Origin: Candidatus Pelagibacter sp.
GTDB taxonomy: Bacteria; Pseudomonadota; Alphaproteobacteria; Pelagibacterales; Pelagibacteraceae
Length of the DNA stretch: 5,577 nt
Assembly: GCA_002704185.1 (NCBI GenBank)
Contig: PAFP01000014.1
Location: forward strand, 1-5,577
Direction: 5' to 3'
Part shown: positions 1 through 5,577 of the stretch, piece by piece
Layout: each line of letters starts with the position of its first letter
How positions within the stretch are numbered: the first letter of the stretch is position 1
The notes under the pieces: generated by a model
Database searches by the model: none
Told to the model about the DNA's origin: nothing
What the model saw: the letters and a program-made list of their open reading frames with translations, nothing else
Program-made: the position numbers and the translations under genes

Positions 1-157
1 ATTTAATACCATGGGTACCTTTCTTGTTTGAGATAACTAAAACTATTTTATAATGAGACTGTTTTTTTCTAGAAAATTTGTATAAACTTTTGAAATTAGA
101 TCCTTTTCCAGATAAAAAAACAGCAACTTTTTTTTTGTTAAAACTTAATTTTCCCAT
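1..157 (-). CDS. purN: Phosphoribosylglycinamide formyltransferase PurN (GART), N-terminal part
   Basis: Cytoplasmic enzyme of de novo purine synthesis that transfers a formyl group from 10-formyltetrahydrofolate to GAR, giving FGAR. Only the first 52 codons lie in the window; the gene runs off the left edge. The start is ATG at 157-155, the only standard start in this frame near the conserved region. After a short basic leader comes VAVFLSGKGSN (residues 11-21), which matches the first beta strand and the phosphate-binding SGxGSN loop of the family. It is followed by a helix and a second strand, IKIVLVISNKKG (about 38-47), matching the VxAVxSNK segment of known PurN proteins. The start lies inside the end of purM, 20 bp upstream of its stop, so the two genes are almost certainly co-transcribed and probably translationally coupled. 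Only a weak AGAG lies upstream of the ATG. The remaining two thirds, including the catalytic Asn/His/Asp, cannot be seen. Confidence 0.93.
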   Translation of the reverse strand, partial: MGKLSFNKKKVAVFLSGKGSNFKSLYKFSRKKQSHYKIVLVISNKKGTHGIK

Positions 158-1175
158 CAAGTATAACTCTAGTATTTCTTTTATACGTTACTTCACCAAT
201 AACATATGGATTAAGTGATTTGGAACTTTTTATAATTTTATTAATATTTTTTGGACTTGCAATCACACAAAATCCTACTCCACAGTTAAATGTATTTAGC
301 ATTTCATCATGTTCTACAAATTGATTTATCCATGAAAAAATTTTTTTTGTCTTAATTTTTTTTAAATTTATTTTTATTTGATAATTTTTTGGAATTACTC
401 TTATAATATTATTAATTAATCCTCCCCCAGTGATATGAGCTGCACCATTTAAAAACCTTTTTTTATGCAAATTCAATATTATATCTGAGTATATTTTTGT
501 AGGTTTTAACAATTCACTTTTTAGGAAAGCATTTTTATTTAAATTAATTTTTTTCTCAGAAATTATTTTTCTAATTAAAGATAACCCGTTAGAGTGAATA
601 CCATTAGATGGAAATCCCAAAATTATATCCTTATTTTTAATTTTTGATCCGTCAAGGATTTTGGTCTTCTCTAATATACCCACCGCAAAACCAGCTAAAT
701 CAAATTTATTACCAGAGTATATTCCTGGCATTTCTGCCGTTTCTCCTCCTGCTAAATAACAATTAGATATTTTACAGCCCTCTGCAATTCCCCTGATTAA
801 TTCTTTATATTGTTTATTTCTTACTTTTCCGACAGAAATATAATCTAAAAAAAAAATTGGTTTTGCACCTTGCACTATCAAATCATTAATACACATTGCT
901 ACTAAATCAATACCAATTTTTTTACAATTATTTAATTTGCTAGCCAATTCCACTTTTGTACCAACCCCATCGGTCGCTGATACTAGAACAGGATTTTTGA
1001 TTTTATATGGTGACAAATCAAATAATGAGCCAAAGCCACCAATATTTTTAAAACCTTTAATTGTAGATCCTTTAATTTTTGTTTTATTGGAAAGTTTTGA
1101 TATATAATTAATTAAATTAGATGTGTTACGTGTATTTACACCGCTGTTTTTATAAGTAAATTTTTTTTTATGCAC
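138..1175 (-). CDS. purM: Phosphoribosylformylglycinamidine cyclo-ligase (AIR synthetase) PurM
   Basis: Cytoplasmic enzyme that closes the imidazole ring of purines, converting FGAM and ATP to AIR, ADP and phosphate. It has 345 residues, the same length as E. coli PurM. Family motifs appear in order: FGSLFDLS (48-55), the ATP-binding DGVGTK (69-74), INDL and GAKPIFFLDY (96-111), GGETAEMPG (143-151), HSNG (194-197), AHITGGG (246-252) and EMLNTFNCGVG (291-301). The N-terminal half fits the PurM N-domain and the C-terminal half the AIRS C-domain. The start is GTG (1175-1173). No ATG occurs between it and the upstream in-frame stop near 1208, and the sequence KFTYKNSGV just after it is where family members begin. 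The start overlaps the ATG of the divergent gene by 6 bp, and the TAA stop (140-138) lies inside purN. No Shine-Dalgarno motif precedes the GTG. All key motifs are intact. Confidence 0.97.
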   Translation of the reverse strand: MHKKKFTYKNSGVNTRNTSNLINYISKLSNKTKIKGSTIKGFKNIGGFGSLFDLSPYKIKNPVLVSATDGVGTKVELASKLNNCKKIGIDLVAMCINDLIVQGAKPIFFLDYISVGKVRNKQYKELIRGIAEGCKISNCYLAGGETAEMPGIYSGNKFDLAGFAVGILEKTKILDGSKIKNKDIILGFPSNGIHSNGLSLIRKIISEKKINLNKNAFLKSELLKPTKIYSDIILNLHKKRFLNGAAHITGGGLINNIIRVIPKNYQIKINLKKIKTKKIFSWINQFVEHDEMLNTFNCGVGFCVIASPKNINKIIKSSKSLNPYVIGEVTYKRNTRVILDGKIKF

Positions 1176-2207
1176 TATAGTAATTATAAAAATAATATAT
1201 TTTTTTTATTAATATTTTCTTTATCTTTTTGGTTTAATTTTAAAGTAAATGCAAATATTTATACTGTTGATAATTTTAAATATTCAGAAAAAATAAGTAA
1301 TATAAAAAAAAATAGATCGTCTATAATAGATAAAATCAAAATACAGGCATTTGATCAATTAAAAAAGAGATTATTAGTGGAGGACGATCTTAACTTAATA
1401 AAATCTAATAATCAGGCTCTCAACCTAATAGATGACTTTATAATTAAAGATGAAATTCAAATAAATAAAAATTATCAATTTGTAGTTTCTATTAAATTTA
1501 ATGCTGATAAAGTTAAGAGCTACTTTAAATCAAAGAAAATAAGATATGTTGATTTTAAAGGTAAACCAATTTTAGTTATATACTTGGAAAAAAATGAAAA
1601 AAACCAACTTAACATTTGGAATAATAAAAATTTTTATAATGTCTTTTTTTCATTTGAAGATTACCTTATAGAATATATATCTCCTGGAGGAGATTTATTA
1701 GACCAAAAAAGTATCACCTTAGATCAAAATTTAAATTTAAAAGATATAAATATTAATAAATTATTAAATAATTATGGTTTAAAAAATTTCTTAATTATTT
1801 ATTTAGATAAAAACTACAAAAATAATATTAGAACAAAGCTTTCAATAAATAATTCTGTATATTACAAAAGCTTTTTATATTCTGGAAATTATGATCTTAT
1901 AATACCAAAGCTAAAATTCTTTGTTGAAAATATTTGGAAAGAGCAAAATATATTTAATACAGAAAACACAAAAAAGATCGTATATAATTTTTATCCAAAA
2001 AATGCAGATAATTTAAATTTATTTATTAAAACTATTTTTGAAAATAAAAATATTTCAGAAAAAAAAATTGAATTAGTTTCTAAAAAAAAAGTTGTGGGAT
2101 CTTTTATTTTCTCAGGAAGCGAAGATGAACTAATTGAAAATCTAGAAAATAAAAATATAAAAATTAGAAAACAAAATAATAATTGGGATATATATTATAA
2201 TGAATGA
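1170..2207 (+). CDS. DUF2066-like secreted/envelope protein of unknown function
   Basis: 345 residues. The N-terminus looks like a signal peptide: a polar start with two Lys/Asn stretches, a hydrophobic core IFFLLIFSLSFWFNF (10-24), and a likely signal peptidase I site after VNA (26-28). The mature protein would therefore be periplasmic or envelope-bound; no further membrane segment is visible. The mature part opens with IYTVDNFKYSEK and a helix (about 45-70). It then has YQFVVSIKFNADKVKSYF followed by KPILVIYLEK, resembling the pattern of DUF2066 proteins (a variable N-terminal region, a strand ending in FD, then a conserved strand before the middle domain). In many proteobacteria a DUF2066 gene sits between purM and hda, as here, and this synteny carries much of the weight. 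The protein is strongly Lys/Asn/Ile rich and lower in G+C than purM. It starts at ATG 1170, overlaps purM head to head by 6 bp, has no Shine-Dalgarno motif, and overlaps hda by 8 bp in an operon-like pair. The biochemical role is unknown. Confidence 0.65.
   Translation: MHYSNYKNNIFFLLIFSLSFWFNFKVNANIYTVDNFKYSEKISNIKKNRSSIIDKIKIQAFDQLKKRLLVEDDLNLIKSNNQALNLIDDFIIKDEIQINKNYQFVVSIKFNADKVKSYFKSKKIRYVDFKGKPILVIYLEKNEKNQLNIWNNKNFYNVFFSFEDYLIEYISPGGDLLDQKSITLDQNLNLKDININKLLNNYGLKNFLIIYLDKNYKNNIRTKLSINNSVYYKSFLYSGNYDLIIPKLKFFVENIWKEQNIFNTENTKKIVYNFYPKNADNLNLFIKTIFENKNISEKKIELVSKKKVVGSFIFSGSEDELIENLENKNIKIRKQNNNWDIYYNE
1183..1212 (-). promoter_or_regulatory. Candidate purMN promoter inside the divergent gene
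   Basis: On the minus strand a perfect TATAAT lies at 1188-1183. A 4/6 match to the -35 box, TTAATA, lies at 1212-1207, 18 bp upstream. A start site about 7 bases beyond the -10 would fall at or next to the purM GTG (1175), giving a leaderless or nearly leaderless mRNA; this agrees with the lack of a ribosome binding site. The sequence here is almost pure A/T, so a match can arise by chance. It would lie within the first codons of the opposite gene. Confidence 0.3.
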
Positions 2208-2874
2208 ACAAAAAGTATTTTTATTTAAAAATACTGAATATTATTTCGAAGAGGACTTTTGTATATCTAGTAGCAACAAAAATGTTTTTGATTTTTTAAA
2301 AAACTATCCAAAATGGCCATCAAAATTAATAAATATTTATGGACCCAAATACTCTGGAAAAACTCACTTACTGAATATTTTTAAAAAAAAAGAAAATTTA
2401 AAATTGATAGACTACAAAATTTTAAAAAAAAATAAAAATATAGAAGAATATTTGAATCTCAAATTTTTAATAATCGATAATTTTAATGATGAAGTAATAG
2501 ACGAAAGATTAATTTTTACATTAATAAATAATTTTTTAAATGCAAATAATTATTTAATAATAGCATCTAGAACACCTTTGCTAGACTATAAAATATTATT
2601 AAAAGATTTAAAATCCAGAATTAATATTTTTGATATCAAAAAAATAGACCAACCAGGTGATGACTTAATATATACTTTGGTAACAAAGTTTTTTTCGGAC
2701 AGGCAGGTATCTATAGAAAAAGATTTAATAACTTATATTGTTAGAATGATTGGTAGATCATATGAAAATATATTTAGCTTCGTAAATGAATTCGATAATT
2801 TTGTGTTAAGTAATAAAAAAAAAATATCCAAAAAATCTATTAACGAATTTTTAAAAAAAACTAAATCTGAATAA
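2200..2874 (+). CDS. hda: Hda/HdaA-type DnaA-related AAA+ ATPase (replication initiation regulator)
   Basis: Hda, bound to the DNA polymerase sliding clamp, stimulates ATP hydrolysis by DnaA after replication starts and so prevents re-initiation. This protein has 224 residues: the AAA+ core of DnaA without its DNA-binding domain, as expected for Hda. Visible features: QKVFLF near the N-terminus (4-9), in the position of the clamp-binding QLxLPL motif though divergent; EEDFCISSSN (17-26), the usual DF...N segment; YPKWP (36-40); Walker A GPKYSGKT (48-55); Walker B FLIIDN (89-94), with the IDN form seen in E. coli Hda rather than DnaA's IDD; a sensor-1 strand LIIASRTP (119-126); DLKSRI (136-141), matching the arginine-finger region; and GRSYENIFSFVNEFD (185-199), the sensor-2 helix, with the RS(F/Y) form of alphaproteobacterial HdaA. 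The ATG lies inside the end of the upstream gene (overlap 2200-2207), suggesting translational coupling. The 3' end overlaps rnd tail to tail. A generic DnaA-like ATPase is the alternative. Confidence 0.87.
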   Translation: MNEQKVFLFKNTEYYFEEDFCISSSNKNVFDFLKNYPKWPSKLINIYGPKYSGKTHLLNIFKKKENLKLIDYKILKKNKNIEEYLNLKFLIIDNFNDEVIDERLIFTLINNFLNANNYLIIASRTPLLDYKILLKDLKSRINIFDIKKIDQPGDDLIYTLVTKFFSDRQVSIEKDLITYIVRMIGRSYENIFSFVNEFDNFVLSNKKKISKKSINEFLKKTKSE

Positions 2875-2891
2875 TTCCATTTTTAGATTTA
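2853..2891 (-). terminator. Possible weak intrinsic terminator of rnd
   Basis: On the minus strand the inverted repeat TAAATCT (2891-2885) / AGATTTA (2868-2862) can form a 7-bp stem around a 16-base loop. It is followed after one G by eight T (2860-2853). It spans the rnd stop codon and the hda stop codon. The stem has only one G:C pair and the region is very A/T rich, so it may be chance. On the plus strand no T-run follows, so it would not serve hda in the usual way. Confidence 0.28.
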
Positions 2892-3925
2892 ACATTAATA
2901 TTTCCAGTTAAAAATTTTTCAAACTTATTGTAAAAAATTTTTTTTCTCCATTTGCTTTTATATTTTTTATAAGCAAGATAATTATATATTTCGTTTTTAG
3001 TAGCAATTAAATTTTCATCTATTTTATTTTTTTTTGCTATTATTAATCTTATAAAGTTCATAGATGCAATTAATGTATTATCAATTCTAATTTTTCTGAT
3101 TTTGATTTTTTTTAAATAATTAATATTTTTCATAATTTTATTTTTAAAATCTTTTGAAATTTTAGTATTTTTTTTTAGTATATTATTATTTTTAGAATTA
3201 AGTAATTTTATTATATCATTATCGCTAAGAACCCAGTTTTTTGGGAGATTCTTTTTTTTTGAGATCATATTTCTTATCATAAGAATATTTTTGAATTGTT
3301 TATTTTCAAGTATATTAATATTGATATTTCTTTTTAGTATTGAACTCAACTTTAGTACATTTGTTGCATTCTTTTTAAATATATCCATTTCCTCATTAAA
3401 GTATTTTATTTTTTTTGTTTTATATAAAATTTTTTTTAAGTATTTATGCGTTGGTTCTAAATACTTAGTGTCGTTTTTTAGGTAGCTTATGACTTTTTTA
3501 CTTACAGGTCTTTTTAACCAATTGATATTTTGAAGTTTTTTATCAATTTTTTTTTTGCAAATAATTTTAGTTATATTTTGATATGATAAATTTCTTTCAA
3601 ATCCACAAAATGCTGCAGCTATTTGATTATCAAAAATTGGCCCTAACTCACAATCAAATTGGTGAATTAACTCTAGATCTTGTTCAGATCCATGTAAAAT
3701 TTTAGTTATTGATTTAGCAGAAATTAAATTTATTAATGGTTTAACTAATTTCTTATATTTTAATGCATCAAGTATATAATAAATTTTACCATCAAAAATA
3801 CTAATAAAGGACAAAGTAGCTTTATAAGTATTTTCCCTATTAAACTCAGTATCTAAATACAAGTATTTTTTTTTCTTTATTTTTTTTTTAAAAATGTTTA
3901 ATTTTTTTTCGTTATCAATTATCAT
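2861..3925 (-). CDS. rnd: Ribonuclease D
   Basis: 3'-to-5' exoribonuclease of the DEDDy family that trims tRNA and other small RNA 3' ends in the cytoplasm. It has 354 residues, slightly shorter than E. coli RNase D (375). The exonuclease domain fills about residues 10-170 with all catalytic residues present: LDTEF (Asp25, Glu27; Exo I), HGSEQDLE (Asp83; Exo II), FDNQIAAAFCG (98-108), NWLKRP (135-140) and YLKNDTKYL (Tyr148, Asp152; Exo III). An HRDC domain follows (about 205-285; MIRNMISKKKNLPKNWVLSD is its first-helix pattern). A C-terminal HRDC-like part ends in SKWRKKIF...FLTG (324-341), typical of alphaproteobacterial RNase D. The start is ATG 3925-3923 without a Shine-Dalgarno motif. The TAG stop lies 14 bp inside hda on the other strand. 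The protein is extremely lysine rich, and T-runs of 9-10 bases in the plus strand encode Lys clusters such as KKKIKKKK (13-20). Confidence 0.95.
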   Translation of the reverse strand: MIIDNEKKLNIFKKKIKKKKYLYLDTEFNRENTYKATLSFISIFDGKIYYILDALKYKKLVKPLINLISAKSITKILHGSEQDLELIHQFDCELGPIFDNQIAAAFCGFERNLSYQNITKIICKKKIDKKLQNINWLKRPVSKKVISYLKNDTKYLEPTHKYLKKILYKTKKIKYFNEEMDIFKKNATNVLKLSSILKRNININILENKQFKNILMIRNMISKKKNLPKNWVLSDNDIIKLLNSKNNNILKKNTKISKDFKNKIMKNINYLKKIKIRKIRIDNTLIASMNFIRLIIAKKNKIDENLIATKNEIYNYLAYKKYKSKWRKKIFYNKFEKFLTGNINVKSKNGIIQI

Positions 3926-3978
3926 TTAAATATTGTTTTTATATTAAAAATATATATCAACATTCCAAAGGGTTAAAT
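3926..3978. promoter_or_regulatory. Divergent rnd/aspS promoter spacer
   Basis: This 53-bp stretch is the only true intergenic DNA in the window, so it should hold the start signals of both rnd (leftward) and aspS (rightward). On the plus strand TATATT at 3940-3945 is a 5/6 match to a -10 box and would give an aspS leader of about 25 bases containing the ribosome binding site. On the minus strand TATAAA (3943-3938) is a -10-like hexamer about 12 bases before the rnd ATG, with TTGGAA (3968-3963) as a weak -35 at a long 19-bp spacing. The two -10 candidates overlap. No clear -35 box for aspS was found and the region is A/T rich, so exact boxes are uncertain. Confidence 0.35.
3967..3972 (+). promoter_or_regulatory. 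Ribosome binding site of aspS
   Basis: AAAGGG lies 6 bases upstream of the TTG at 3979. It is the only convincing Shine-Dalgarno-like sequence before a gene in this window, and it supports the TTG as the true start. It stands out because the surrounding spacer is nearly all A and T. Confidence 0.55.
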
Positions 3979-5577
3979 TTGCATAGATATAGATCACATA
4001 ACTGCGGGGAATTAAATAAAAAAACTATAGGTTCCATTGTAAAAATCTCAGGTTGGCTCCACAAAAAACGAGATCATGGTAACTTGCTTTTTTTGGACTT
4101 AAGAGACAACTATGGTATTACTCAGTGTGTAATTGACCAAAGTAATAATTTGTTTAAACATTTAGAAAGAACTTCTTTAGAAACAGTTCTTTTAATTGAA
4201 GGCAAAGTAGTAGAAAGGTCGAAAGAAACAATTAATAAAGATTTATTAACTGGTGAAATAGAAATTCACATTGAACAATTTGAAATCCTTGGTGAATGTT
4301 CTGAATTACCAATGCCAGTATTTAGTGATCAAGATTATTCTGAAGAGATTCGATTAAAATATAGATATTTAGATTTAAGAAGAAAAAAAATTCATGAAAA
4401 CATTTTGCTAAGATCTGAAATAATTTCATTTATTAGAGATAGTTTGAGATTAATGGGTTTTAACGAATTTCATACACCCATTTTAACTTCGTCGAGTCCT
4501 GAAGGAGCAAGAGATTTTTTAGTTCCGAGTAGATTAAATATTGGAAAGTTTTATGCATTACCACAGGCACCTCAGCAATTTAAACAATTAATAATGGTTG
4601 CAGGATTTGACAAATATTTTCAAATTGCACCATGTTTCAGGGATGAAGATGCAAGAGCAGACAGAAGTCCAGGTGAATTTTATCAACTAGATTTAGAAAT
4701 GTCTTTTGTAACGCAAGAAGATATTTTTAATGTTATAGAAAAACTTTTTACTAAATTATTTACAAAATTTAGCAAACAAAAGAATATTGATGAAAAATTT
4801 CCTAGAATCAAATTTGAAGACTCAATGCTAAATTACGGTACTGATAAACCAGATTTAAGAAATCCATTAATAATAAAAGATTTGACTGAGTTTTTTAAAC
4901 TAGATGATGTTAAATTTGAAATTTTCAAAAAATTGGTTTCTAAAGGAAATATTGTAAGAGCTATTAAAACTCCTAATACTATCAATAAACCTAGAAGTTT
5001 TTTTGATGGTATCGATAAATGGGCTAAAGCACAAGGCGCTTCAGGGTTAGCATATTTTTCTATAGAAAAATTCGAGAACAAATTTGTTGGCAAAGGCACA
5101 ATTGGCAAACTATTTGGTGAAAAAGCTTTAGAAAAAATTTGTCAATGTGTAAACGCCAATGAGGGAGATAGCTTATTTTTAGCCTGTGGCAATAAAAAAG
5201 ATGTAGAAATGATATTAGGTCAAGCAAGAATTAAAATTTCTGACGATTTGGATCTTTCTCAAAAAGATAAGTTTAAGTTTTGTTGGATAACCGATTACCC
5301 GATGTTTGAAATAGACGAAAAAACAAAAAAAATAAATTTTAGTCATAATCCTTTTTCAATGCCTCAAGGAGATATAAAAAAATTAGATTTTTCTAAACCG
5401 CTGAACATCAAAGCTTATCAGTATGACCTGGTTTGTAATGGTATTGAATTATCTTCAGGCGCAATTAGAAATCATAAACCCGATTTAATGTATAAATTAT
5501 TCGAAATTGCTGGATACGATAAAAAAGATATTGATACAAAGTTCTCTGGAATGGTATCTGCATTTAAACACGGAGCT
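3979..5577 (+). CDS. aspS: Aspartyl-tRNA synthetase, bacterial type, C-terminus missing
   Basis: Class II synthetase that charges tRNA(Asp) with aspartate in the cytoplasm. The frame is open for 533 codons to the right edge; the full protein is usually about 590, so some 55-60 residues, including class II motif 3, lie beyond. The start is TTG at 3979: HRYRSHNCGEL directly after it matches the normal AspRS N-terminus, no ATG lies upstream in frame, and AAAGGG precedes it. Domains: an anticodon-binding OB fold (1-110; GWLHKKRDHG at 25-34, LFLDLRDNYG at 37-46), then the catalytic core with RLKYRYLDLRR (125-135), motif 1 (about 145-170), SPEGARDFLVPSR (173-185), PQAPQQFKQL (195-204), motif 2 FRDEDARADRSPGEF (220-234), NYGTDKPDLR (285-294) opening the bacterial GAD insertion, and GIELSSGAIRNH (488-499). 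His33 and the SPGEFYQLD form are typical of alphaproteobacterial enzymes. His at this place is linked to non-discriminating AspRS, which also charges tRNA(Asn). Confidence 0.97.
   Translation, partial: MHRYRSHNCGELNKKTIGSIVKISGWLHKKRDHGNLLFLDLRDNYGITQCVIDQSNNLFKHLERTSLETVLLIEGKVVERSKETINKDLLTGEIEIHIEQFEILGECSELPMPVFSDQDYSEEIRLKYRYLDLRRKKIHENILLRSEIISFIRDSLRLMGFNEFHTPILTSSSPEGARDFLVPSRLNIGKFYALPQAPQQFKQLIMVAGFDKYFQIAPCFRDEDARADRSPGEFYQLDLEMSFVTQEDIFNVIEKLFTKLFTKFSKQKNIDEKFPRIKFEDSMLNYGTDKPDLRNPLIIKDLTEFFKLDDVKFEIFKKLVSKGNIVRAIKTPNTINKPRSFFDGIDKWAKAQGASGLAYFSIEKFENKFVGKGTIGKLFGEKALEKICQCVNANEGDSLFLACGNKKDVEMILGQARIKISDDLDLSQKDKFKFCWITDYPMFEIDEKTKKINFSHNPFSMPQGDIKKLDFSKPLNIKAYQYDLVCNGIELSSGAIRNHKPDLMYKLFEIAGYDKKDIDTKFSGMVSAFKHGA

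Noticed and set aside
1181..1256. Hydrophobic N-terminus of the plus-strand gene read as a possible stand-alone small membrane protein
   Set aside because: The frame continues without a break into the mature domain, and a cleavage-like VNA site follows the hydrophobic core, so a signal peptide explains it.
2200..2874. Full DnaA initiator
   Set aside because: The protein ends after the AAA+ lid and lacks the C-terminal helix-turn-helix DNA-binding domain; the IDN Walker B and N-terminal clamp-like peptide fit Hda.
3291..3485. Plus-strand open frame of 64 codons encoding a Phe/Ile/Leu-rich peptide resembling a membrane protein
   Set aside because: It lies wholly antisense to the HRDC and linker part of rnd. 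The hydrophobic look is what the complement of Lys/Asn/Ile codons gives in AT-rich DNA; there is no ribosome binding site.
3926..3978. Possible riboswitch, small RNA or tRNA in the rnd/aspS spacer
   Set aside because: The spacer is only 53 bp, almost pure A/T apart from the AAAGGG, and shows no stable stem; it is too short for a known riboswitch or tRNA.
4833..5108. Minus-strand open frame of 91 codons
   Set aside because: It is antisense to the GAD insertion region of aspS, which is clearly coding, and has no recognisable domain or start signal.
1..5577. CRISPR arrays, insertion sequences, attachment sites or long direct repeats
   Set aside because: No regularly spaced repeats, terminal inverted repeats, transposase motifs or tRNA ends were seen; repeats noticed were only simple A/T tracts.

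Overview
The window comes from a very AT-rich bacterial genome; by eye G+C is roughly a quarter, and lower still in the middle genes. Genes are packed with overlapping ends, and proteins are rich in Lys, Asn and Ile. The protein types (alphaproteobacterial-type AspRS, Hda and RNase D) and the gene order purN-purM / DUF2066-like / hda / rnd / aspS suggest a streamlined alphaproteobacterium. A marine SAR11-like (Pelagibacterales) lineage is the best guess. The de novo purine genes argue for a free-living cell rather than a Rickettsia-like parasite. This placement is inference from composition and synteny, not from a search.

Layout. Positions 1-1175, minus strand: the start of purN (cut by the left edge) overlaps the 3' end of complete purM by 20 bp; these are steps 3 and 5 of de novo IMP synthesis. 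Positions 1170-2874, plus strand: a secreted or envelope DUF2066-like protein of unknown role overlaps by 8 bp an Hda-type DnaA-like ATPase that probably regulates replication initiation. The purM and DUF2066-like start codons overlap head to head, so any promoter for either gene lies inside the other. Positions 2861-3925, minus strand: complete ribonuclease D, overlapping the end of hda tail to tail by 14 bp. Positions 3926-3978: a 53-bp divergent spacer, the only intergenic DNA in the window. Positions 3979-5577, plus strand: aspartyl-tRNA synthetase with a TTG start, cut by the right edge.

The window is housekeeping in character: purine synthesis, replication control, RNA processing and tRNA charging. 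I see no mobile element, CRISPR array, tRNA, rRNA or foreign gene cassette. The points of interest are the extreme gene packing (every gene border but one overlaps), two non-ATG starts, a possibly leaderless purM transcript, the uncharacterised envelope protein joined to hda, and AspRS features that predict relaxed tRNA specificity. I did not find a clearly new biological system.
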